A stretch of DNA of 64,000 bases from the NCBI GenBank assembly GCA_022702545.1, contig JAHRBC010000007.1, positions 3,658,001 to 3,722,000 on the forward strand. The letters run 5' to 3'. The position numbers and the translations under genes were made by a program. The stretch is from Phycomyces nitens. Lineage: Eukaryota > Mucoromycota > Mucoromycetes > Mucorales > Phycomycetaceae. Numbering within the stretch: position 1 is the first letter of the stretch; each line of letters starts with the position of its first letter. The notes under the pieces are model-generated. The model saw nothing but the letters and a program-made list of their open reading frames with translations. It did no database searches and was not told the DNA's origin. Of the stretch, positions 58,391 to 64,000 are shown in pieces.

Positions 58391-58952
58391 TGCTTATAAG
58401 ATGAATGAAAATAAAAGGCAAGGTTATCGAATATATTAACTGTATATGGTTGTTGTACGAATAAGTATGGATAATATTGAGTTAGTATATGTTAAAATTG
58501 ATTTTTATCGGAAAATCACCCAAAGTGCTATAAAGGTCAACTTGATTTTTTATGTCAGACATAAAAATGTTAAATTGACAAAATCGCAAAATCAACAAAA
58601 AATTATGTTTAAGATGAACACATCAAGATATACTTTTCAAACTTTCCACGTTTGTGTACTTTTATATTTTAAACAATCTATTAAAGTTATAGATTGATTG
58701 AAGCAAAACTGACGGACCGCCACTATGAGTGAAGTTTTGAATAGGGGGTTTTTGGCACTTTTTTTAAAATAACTAATCGAATATTGATCTGACAACCTTG
58801 ATATTTTTACTCGTAATAGCTAATAAATAGATCTACATGGATAATAAACAAAAACAAAAAACTTTAAAAAAAGTGTTCATGTTGCTTATATAACATATGT
58901 GAATACATATAAAAGTTATAAGCAAAAATAAAAAAAATAAAAAAAATAAAAA
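58391..58952. other. Spacer downstream of the 5S gene
   Basis: AT-rich, no gene. The A-runs at 58921-58953 read as T-runs on the minus strand and can stop RNA polymerase III. Confidence 0.55.
58921..58952 (-). terminator. T-run terminator of the 5S gene
   Basis: On the minus strand the 5S gene end is followed at once by T4 or longer runs, the usual RNA polymerase III stop signal. Confidence 0.7.
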
Positions 58953-59070
58953 ACCTACGGCATAGCGTATTCCCATGTGGTCCCCCACCATAGTACTGAC
59001 GCTACCAGGAGAGACTTAACTGCGGAGATCGGACGGGATCCGGTGTGTTACTATCTGTATGGCCGTAGAT
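58953..59070 (-). rRNA. 5S ribosomal RNA
   Basis: Read on the minus strand the 118-nt gene starts ATCTACGGCCATAC and ends GCTATGCCGTAGGT, whose ends pair. It contains GGATCCCGTCCGATCTCCGC, AGTTAAGTC and the GGTGGGGGACCACATGGGAA block, all hallmarks of 5S RNA and its internal RNA polymerase III promoter. It lies in the spacer upstream of 18S, on the opposite strand. Confidence 0.95.
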
Positions 59071-59656
59071 ATTTACTTTTAATTTTTAAAAAATATACTC
59101 CGCACTTATAATATGAATCGGCCGAAATATCGCCAAATACATAGATTGCCGAATATAACTCGTTCAACAGTCGTTATATACAGTATAAAACATATTAAAA
59201 GCAATCTACAGAAAACAGGCTTTCCGTTAAAACCAAAATTATTAAGATTTAATGAATATTGACAGAGTTATTAGCCAAACTGTGGTGAAAACGTTAATAA
59301 AATACGGATTTCCGATAGTAAATAGCTAATAATTCATTTTATAGCCGATTGATACTTAAATATTTGTATATATTTAGATTGGCACAATTTGTAGTATTCT
59401 GCTGATGTTATAAAAGTAAAAAACGGACCATTATTAATGCCTACACAAGCAAAAACGTTTCAAAAAACCGTGCCGCAAATAAAGTTGCATGAATTTATGC
59501 AAAGTCAACACGCCTGGAATCGGCCGCGCTTAAGAAAATCCAATTGTTTTGGTTAATATTTTATTATCAAGAAATGTTTTTGGCAATCTTAAGTATTTAA
59601 CGGAATATACAAAAGAAATGCTCTCTAACAAACATACATTATGGCCATTAGCATTA
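59071..59656. other. Ribosomal spacer between 5S and the 199-bp array
   Basis: AT-rich, no gene; single TTAAGAAA and CGTGCCG motifs recall the array sequence but do not form a repeat. Confidence 0.45.
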
Positions 59657-61098
59657 ATATTCATAAAGTTATTAAAGAAAACGTGACCGAAACTTTAAAA
59701 ACGTGCGGATTTTACCTTTATATTTCTAATAACTATTTTTGCTACATAATAATACTTGATATTTTTATATATTCAAATAAATATATTATATATTGGAGAG
59801 TGCCAACAATAAAAATAGGATTATCATGGTTAGTTATTATTTTATTAGCCAAAACGGTAAATCGGTGCAATTAGCGCCGCGGCCGATCCGTCAATTATGC
59901 ATAGTCAACTTGGCCAAGATCGCCGCGAACCTTAAAAACCAGAACGTTTGGCTTAATAACTCAAGATGTATTTATTCTTTTGCTAGTTTTAAATAATAGA
60001 AAAGTCGGGCAAAAATCAGGCTTTCTAATGCATATACATGAGAGATATCAAGACAAATATTCATAAAGTTATTAAAGAAAACGTGGCCGAAACGTTAACG
60101 GCGTCAACGTGGCCGAGATCGTCGCGAGCCTTAAAATCCCGCACATTTGGTCTAATAACTCAAAATGTATTTATTCTTCTGCTAGTTTGGAATAACAGAA
60201 AAGTCGGGCAAAAATCAGGCTTTCTAACGCATATACATGAGAGACATCAAGACAAATATTCATAAAGTTATTAAAGAAAACGTGGCCGAAACGTTAACGG
60301 CGTCAACGTGGCCGAGATCGTCGCGAGCCTTAAAATCCCGCACATTTGGTCTAATAACTCAAAATGTATTTATTCTTCTGCTAGTTTGGAATAACAGAAA
60401 AGTCGGGCAAAAATCAGGCTTTCTAACGCATATACATGAGAGACATCAAGACAAATATTCATAAAGTTATTAAAGAAAACGTGGCCGAAACGTTAACGGC
60501 GTCAACGTGGCCGAGATCGTCGCGAGCCTTAAAATCCCGCACATTTGGTCTAATAACTCAAAATGTATTTATTCTTCTGCTAGTTTGGAATAACAGAAAA
60601 GTCGGGCAAAAATCAGGCTTTCTAACGCATATACATGAGAGACATCAAGACAAATATTCATAAAGTTATTAAAGAAAACGTGGCCGAAACGTTAACGGCG
60701 TCAACGTGGCCGAGATCGTCGCGAGCCTTAAAATCCCGCACATTTGGTCTAATAACTCAAGATGTATTTATTCTTTTGTTAGTTTGGAATAACAGAAAAG
60801 TCGGGCAAAAATCAGGCTTTCTAACGCATATACATGAGAGACATCAAGACAAATATTCATAAAGTTATTAAAGAAAACGTGGCCAAAACTTTAACGGCGT
60901 CAACGTGGCCGAGATCGTCGCGAACCTTAAAATCCCGCACATTTGGTCTAATAACTCAAGATGTATTTATTCTTTTGCTAGTTTGAAATAACAGAAAAGT
61001 CGGGCAAAAATCAGGCTTTCTAACGCATATACATGAGAGACATCAAGATAAATATTCATAAAGTTATTAAAGAAAACGTGGCCAAAACTTTAACGGCG
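59657..61098 (+). repeat. 199-bp tandem array in the ribosomal spacer
   Basis: Five units start ATATTCATAAAGTTATTAAA at 60057, 60256, 60455, 60654 and 60853, exactly 199 bp apart, with a partial sixth at 61052. Two more diverged units precede them (from 59657). Middle units are identical; outer ones carry a few changes. Each unit contains CGTGGCCGAGATCGTCGCGA, GC-rich against the AT-rich rest. Spacer arrays of this kind upstream of 18S often act as enhancers for RNA polymerase I; that role is inferred. Confidence 0.93.
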
Positions 61099-62272
61099 AT
61101 CTCGGGTCGTTACGATCTCCGAACCCGAAATATTGGAATGTTTTATTAATACCTCATGATTGAGCTTAGCTATCAGAGATCTAAAACATACTACGGATAG
61201 CTACAATTTAGAGCTTTCTTATAAAATGTTTTACAAATTTATAGTATTAATATTCATGAGGTTATTAGCGATTAAAGTTTAAAAAACGGCAAAAAGTACC
61301 GTTTCGTTAGCTAAAACGCTAATAACTAATTTTAGTACATAATAAATTATAAATATTGTTATATATTCGAATAGCCCTGATTTTTGTTGAATTTACTAGC
61401 CATTAATCACTCTAAACACATAAAAACTGATTACAATATTAAGGAAAGTATGAGCGAAAATGGGCCCGATCGGTCTCTTTTATCGGAAAATTTTACAAAA
61501 AAATTTTCAAAAATGTTGAGTTTTAAATTTTAAATTATAACTCGTTTTTTGACCTTTTTGATTTCAAAACGTCCTCAAATTTCGCCGAAAAGCCTTTGTC
61601 GTTATGATCGACGTCCTAGAGTATATGTAGATGAAGGCACAACAGCGCACTGGTCAATTAATTGGCCAACCAACCTTGCTATTTCTTCTACATAATAAGC
61701 CTGACTACAACATCAGTATTGATTCATTTCACTATTGCAAACCTTAGTCAAAGGTTATGGTACTTTTCGGTCGATCAACAAATTGTTTAGCTGTATGCTC
61801 TTGTTTTGGCAAGAACTTGGCATAACATGGTTGATAGAGGCTTCGGCTTCGCACAAACAAGATGTATAATTTATTAGACGTTTTGTACCGTTGGAATGAA
61901 TGTGTATTACTGGTCTTTGGCTATAATTACTATTTTAAATCAACTTGGGTGTAAATGCTCTGAAAAAAATAATTTATTTTATTGGTTTTAAGAGTATACC
62001 ATCCTTCTAACCACTAATTGATAAAAGTTTTACTTTTAACTATCTGTGGTAGAAAAACAGTGGAACTGGCAATATGGATAATTGTTGACTAGAAAATGGT
62101 TTTGCAAAGAATCATCTAATAGTCAATAGTTTTTACAACAAATGGAAACAGCATAAACTGGTGGGCAGGGTTTAATACGGAAACGGACCATAGCGGTTGT
62201 GTCTTTTGTATCGATAACGTAGCCTTCTCAGGCAGTGGTTTTTTAATTACTGTTTGCACCAAACTTTGTAGT
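61099..62272 (+). promoter_or_regulatory. Presumed rRNA promoter and 5' external transcribed spacer
   Basis: Lies between the spacer array and 18S, where the RNA polymerase I promoter and 5' ETS must be. A short inverted repeat (CTCGGGTCG with CGAACCCG) occurs at 61101-61131. The start site cannot be located from the sequence alone. Confidence 0.5.
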
Positions 62273-63403
62273 TACCTGGTTGATCCTGCCAGTAGTCATA
62301 TGCTTGTCTCAAAGATTAAGCCATGCATGTCTAAGTATAAACAAATTCTATACTGTGAAACTGCGAATGGCTCATTAAATCAGTTATGATCTACATGACA
62401 ATTCATTACTACTTGGATAACCGTGGTAATTCTAGAGCTAATACATGCAACAAAAGCCTCGACTTCGGAAGGGGTGCACTTATTAGGTAAAAGCCAACCT
62501 GGTGTTAAAGCCAGTTTTTTGGTGATTCATAATAATTCAATGCTGATCGCATGGCCTTGTGCTGGCGACGGTTCATTCGATTTTCTGCCCTATCAGGTTA
62601 AGATTGTAAGATAGAGGCTTACATTGCCTACCACGGGTAACGGGGAATTAGGGTTCGATTCCGGAGAGGGAGCCTGAGAAACGGCTACCACATCCAAGGA
62701 AGGCAGCAGGCGCGCAAATTACCCAATCCCAATTCGGGGAGGTAGTGACAATAAATAACAATGCAGGGCCTTTTAGGTCTTGCAATTGGAATGAGTACAA
62801 TTTAAATCCCTTAACGAGGATCTATTGGAGGGCAAGTCTGGTGCCAGCAGCCGCGGTAATTCCAGCTCCAAGAGCGTATATTAAAGTTGTTGCAGTTAAA
62901 ACGTCCGTAGTCGAATAGTAGCCTTTGGCTAGGTGACTTGGTCTTCATTGGCCTAGTTCGCTTTAGTCATGGCTCTCACGTTTGGTACTGTCTGGTTGGC
63001 TTCGGTTAGTCAGATATAAGGCCAAACAAATTACCATGAGCAAATCAGAGTGTTTAAAGCAGGCTATAAGCCTGAATGTGTTAGCATGGAATAATGAAAT
63101 AAGACGTGGCTCTATATTTCGTTGGTTTTAAGAGACCATTGTAATGATGAATAGGAACGGTTGGGGGATTTGTATTTGGTCGCTAGAGGTGAAATTCTTG
63201 GATTGACCGAAGACAAACTACTGCGAAGGCATTTCACCCAGGACGTTTTCATTGATCAGGGTCGAAAGTTAGGGGATCGAAGACGATTAGATACCGTCGT
63301 AGTCTTAACAGCAAACTATGCCGACTAGAGGTTGGATAAGTTCATTATGGCTTATTCAGAATCTTAGCGAAAGCAAAGTTTTTGGGTTCCGGGGAGTATG
63401 GGA

Positions 63404-63458
<55 letters not shown>

Positions 63459-63911
63459 GCGGCTTAATTTGACTCAACACGGGGAAACTCACCAGGTCCA
63501 GACATAAGAAGGATTGACAGATTGAAAGCTCTTTCTAGATTTTATGGGTGGTGGTGCATGGCCGTTCTTAGTTCGTGGAGTGATTTGTCTGGTTAATTCC
63601 GATAACGAACGAGACCTTGGTTTACTAAATAGTCAGACCAACTTTTTAGTTGGGTTAAGCTTCGGCTTTTCTGTCTTCTTAGAGAAACTACCTGCGCTAA
63701 GCAGGATGAAGTTAGGCAATAACAGGTCTGTGATGCCCTTAGATGTTCTGGGCCGCACGCGCGCTACACTGACATAGTCAACGAGTCTATAACCTTGGCT
63801 GAGAAGCTTGGGTAATCTTTTGAAACTATGTCGTGCTGGGGATTGAGCTCTGTAACTATTGCTCATCAACGAGGAATTCCTAGTAAGCGCAAGTCATCAG
63901 CTTGCGTTGAT

Positions 63912-63957
<46 letters not shown>

Positions 63958-64000
63958 AATGGTTACAGCAAGAATATGGGATTGTTGAGAGCTAGTTGGC
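62273..64000 (+). rRNA. 18S ribosomal RNA, 3' end cut by window
   Basis: Starts TACCTGGTTGATCCTGCCAG and contains all conserved blocks: GTGCCAGCAGCCGCGGTAAT (62840), GAAATTCTTGGATTGACCG (63191), GGAATTGACGGAAGGGCACC (63422) and TTTGTACACACCGCCCGTCG (63926). 1728 nt are present; the end with the dimethyladenosine loop and anti-Shine-Dalgarno-like tail lies beyond the window. No intron is evident. Open frames inside it are not genes. Confidence 0.98.

Noticed and set aside
60038..60862. Four near-identical 75-codon open frames in the spacer array
   Set aside because: They recur only because the 199-bp unit lacks stops in that phase; composition is not protein-like and they lie in a ribosomal spacer.
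62423..62614. Open frames inside 18S rRNA (also at 63544 and 63633)
   Set aside because: Chance frames in a structural RNA gene.

Overview
The window looks like nuclear DNA of a filamentous fungus, most probably a Mucoromycota (Mucorales-type) species. The right end carries a fungal-type 18S rRNA gene with a 5S gene in its upstream spacer. Host genes have many short (about 45-110 bp) GTAAGT...AG introns in AT-rich DNA. The transposon mix (CACTA, DIRS, Tc1, FAR1/MULE, Ty3 and LINE) also fits such genomes. I did not fix the genus; Phycomyces is only a guess.

Layout. 1-3.5 kb: AT-rich DNA without a convincing gene. 3.5-8.07 kb: a complete CACTA DNA transposon with terminal inverted repeats, a 3-bp target duplication, a five-part transposase gene on the minus strand and a divergent coiled-coil accessory gene. 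8.2-11.7 kb: a MITE fragment, a broken Ty3 integrase region and two tandem LTRs. 12.06-16.49 kb: a DIRS-type tyrosine-recombinase retrotransposon with inverted terminal repeats and an internal complementary region, inactivated by several nonsense codons. 17.5 kb: a 105-bp MITE. 19.1-21.2 kb: a broken FAR1/MULE-type transposase.

Host genes lie in islands. 21.8-25.6 kb: a membrane-anchored, possibly beta-propeller protein, and a HAD phosphatase of the pseudouridine-5'-phosphatase type. 28.4-29.6 kb: a conserved charged protein. 34.5-39.0 kb: a four-TM protein, the RNase P subunit Rpr2/Rpp21 and sorting nexin 4 (Atg24). 42.9-46.3 kb: mitochondrial seryl-tRNA synthetase convergent with an OTUD3-like deubiquitinase. 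These are unrelated housekeeping and trafficking genes, not an operon or pathway cluster. Exon joins were worked out by eye and keep the reading frame.

Between the islands are Tc1/mariner copies at 26.7, 30.7, 39.2, 40.4, 51.3 and 53.6 kb, including one Tc1 inserted inside another with an exact TA duplication. There are also a degraded LINE (46.4-51.2 kb), two LINE pieces (54.8-56.9 kb), and several foldback or dispersed repeats, notably a 195-bp inverted repeat (193/195 identical) at 33.0/34.3 kb.

57.7-64 kb is the edge of a ribosomal DNA unit: diverged ~180-bp spacer repeats, a 5S rRNA gene on the minus strand, a 199-bp tandem array, a presumed promoter/5' ETS region, and an 18S gene cut by the window end. 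Premature stops across several transposon families look like C-to-T (or G-to-A) changes, suggesting methylation-linked deamination or a RIP-like process. I found no convincing wholly new system. The best leads are the two-gene CACTA element, the large foldback, the small clean insertion in the integrase, and the unclassified membrane-anchored protein.
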